From contig JABMLG010000001.1 in assembly GCA_013204985.1 (NCBI GenBank), forward strand, positions 554,574 to 618,573: 64,000 nucleotides of DNA. The letters run 5' to 3'. The stretch comes from Microbacteriaceae bacterium VKM Ac-2855 (GTDB lineage: Bacteria; Actinomycetota; Actinomycetes; Actinomycetales; Microbacteriaceae). The notes beneath the pieces were generated by a model. The model was not told where the DNA came from, did no database searches, and saw only the letters and a list, made by a program, of their open reading frames with translations. Shown here piece by piece: positions 62,855-64,000 of this stretch. The position numbers and the translations under genes were made by a program. How positions within the stretch are numbered: the first letter of the stretch is position 1; every line of letters begins with the position of its first letter.

Positions 62855-64000
62855 GTGTCAGAACTGCAATGGGAACCCATTGACGAAAAGGCAGTCGACA
62901 CGGCGAGGATTCTCGCCGCGGATGCGGTGGAGAAGGTCGGTAACGGTCACCCCGGCACGGCCATGAGCCTCGCCCCGGCTGCCTACCTCCTCTTCCAGAA
63001 GGTCATGCGCCGCGACCCGTCCGACAGCACCTGGATCGGCCGCGACCGCTTCATCCTGTCGGTCGGCCACTCCTCGCTCACCCAGTACGTCCAGTTCTAT
63101 CTGGGCGGCTACGGGCTCGAGCTCGACGACCTCAAGGCACTGCGCACCTGGGGCTCCAAGACCCCGGGTCACCCGGAGTACGGTCACACCGACGGCGTCG
63201 AGATCACCACCGGCCCGCTCGGCCAGGGTCTCGCCTCCGCCGTGGGCTTCTCCTACGCGTCGCGTTTCGAGCGCGACCTGTTCGACCCCGAAGCCGAAGC
63301 GGGCACGAGCCCCTTCGATCACTTCGTCTACGTGATCGCCGGCGACGGCGACATGCAGGAGGGCGTCACCAGCGAGGCGTCCTCGCTCGCCGGCCACCAG
63401 CAGCTCGGCAACCTCGTCGTGATCTACGACTCCAACCAGATCTCGATCGAGGACGACACCAACATCGCCTTCACCGAGAGCGTGCACGACCGTTACCTCG
63501 CCTACGGCTGGGACGTCCAGGTCGTCGACTGGAAGAAGACGGGTGAGTACGTCGAAGACGTCGCCGCCCTGAACGACGCGATCGAGGCGGCCCAGGCCGT
63601 CACCGACAAGCCGTCGCTGATCATCCTCAAGACGATCATCGGGTGGCCCTCGCCGAAGAAGCAGAACTCGGGCAAGATCCACGGATCCGCGCTCGGTGCC
63701 GAGGAGCTCGCCGCGGTCAAGGAGGTGCTCGGTTTCGACCCCGAGCAGACCTTCGAGGTCGCCGATGAGGTCCTCGAGCACACCCGCAAGGCCGTCGAAC
63801 GCGGCCAGGCGCAGCACGCCGAGTGGGCGACGAAGTTCGACGCCTGGGCCGCGGCCAACCCCGAGAAGAAGGTCCTGCTCGACCGTGTGCTCGCCGGTGA
63901 CGCGCCCGACGGCCTCGACAAGGCCCTCCCGGTGTTCGAGGCCGGTAAGGAGGTGTCGACCCGAGCCGCTTCCGGCAAGGTGATCAACGCCATCGCTGGT
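62855..64000 (+). CDS. tkt: Transketolase (5' part, runs off the window)
   Basis: Transketolase moves two-carbon units between sugar phosphates in the pentose-phosphate pathway, using thiamine diphosphate and Mg. The 382 visible residues cover the TPP-binding domain: GNGHPGTAMSLAPAAYLLF, RFILSVGHSS, TGPLGQGLASAVGFSYA, the TPP motif GDGDMQEGVTSEASSLAGH, and YDSNQISIED. GTG 62855 (MSELQWEPID) has AGAAGGG ten bases upstream. The frame is still open at the window end; the pyrimidine-binding and C-terminal domains lie beyond. Confidence 0.96.
   Translation, partial: MSELQWEPIDEKAVDTARILAADAVEKVGNGHPGTAMSLAPAAYLLFQKVMRRDPSDSTWIGRDRFILSVGHSSLTQYVQFYLGGYGLELDDLKALRTWGSKTPGHPEYGHTDGVEITTGPLGQGLASAVGFSYASRFERDLFDPEAEAGTSPFDHFVYVIAGDGDMQEGVTSEASSLAGHQQLGNLVVIYDSNQISIEDDTNIAFTESVHDRYLAYGWDVQVVDWKKTGEYVEDVAALNDAIEAAQAVTDKPSLIILKTIIGWPSPKKQNSGKIHGSALGAEELAAVKEVLGFDPEQTFEVADEVLEHTRKAVERGQAQHAEWATKFDAWAAANPEKKVLLDRVLAGDAPDGLDKALPVFEAGKEVSTRAASGKVINAIAG

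Overview
The window is a high-GC actinobacterial chromosome segment. Several features point to Microbacteriaceae, most likely Microbacterium: the block rel–rhodanese–secF–secD–yajC–ruvBAC–yebC, the pair pdxS/pdxT beside a HIT protein and thrS, the sufBDC operon next to ctaA, ctaB next to tkt, and the frequent 'TANNNT then 6-7 nt then start codon' arrangement typical of leaderless actinobacterial genes. This assignment is inference from gene content and order; no rRNA or tRNA gene was seen.

Region 1 (1-16941) is housekeeping. It starts with the end of a cyclophilin, a DUF349 protein and an AbiEi-like hypothetical gene on the plus strand. A long minus-strand run follows: (p)ppGpp synthetase/hydrolase, rhodanese, SecF, SecD, YajC, RuvB, RuvA, RuvC, YebC, an Fpg/Nei glycosylase, PdxT, PdxS, a HIT protein and ThrS.

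Region 2 (about 16942-37795) is an exopolysaccharide locus. A gene-free, hairpin-rich stretch of about 840 bp precedes a tightly overlapping plus-strand operon: polyprenyl-phosphate sugar transferase (initiation), Gfo/Idh/MocA dehydrogenase, NAD epimerase, aminotransferase and PglD-like acetyltransferase (amino-sugar synthesis), Wzx-type flippase, second aminotransferase, GT2, WsaF-like GT, a 932-residue triple-glycosyltransferase fusion, an O-antigen-ligase/polymerase-like membrane protein and a Wzz-like protein. A WlbB-like N-acetyltransferase lies at the end on the other strand. It is divergent from a 1226-residue secreted protein with a dimethylformamidase-beta-like head and three DUF4082 modules.

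Region 3 (37889-45355) is mostly minus strand: a DUF222/HNH (13E12-like) gene with a LexA-like box, a four-gene operon (possible lipoprotein, MFS, PD40 beta-propeller, GT4), a plus-strand DUF2510/DUF4190 membrane protein, and a coiled-coil protein coupled to a 48-codon small gene.

Region 4 (45423-53373) holds transport and lactate metabolism: a CynX/NimT-like MFS, a YihY/BrkB membrane protein, an LldR-like regulator with two perfect operators next to L-lactate dehydrogenase, a GT2, and a GntR regulator with an APC amino-acid permease.

Region 5 (53442-64000) holds Fe-S assembly (SufT-like, SufC, Rieske ferredoxin, SufD, SufB), a small uORF-coupled gene, heme A synthase CtaA, an orphan sugar-type ABC ATPase with a dead second site, a Roadblock/LC7 protein, heme O synthase CtaB and the first 382 codons of transketolase.

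The most unusual items are the triple glycosyltransferase, the secreted DUF4082 protein whose start codon sits in a perfect hairpin, the orphan degenerate ABC ATPase beside a Roadblock protein, the structured leader before the EPS operon, and several short coupled ORFs.
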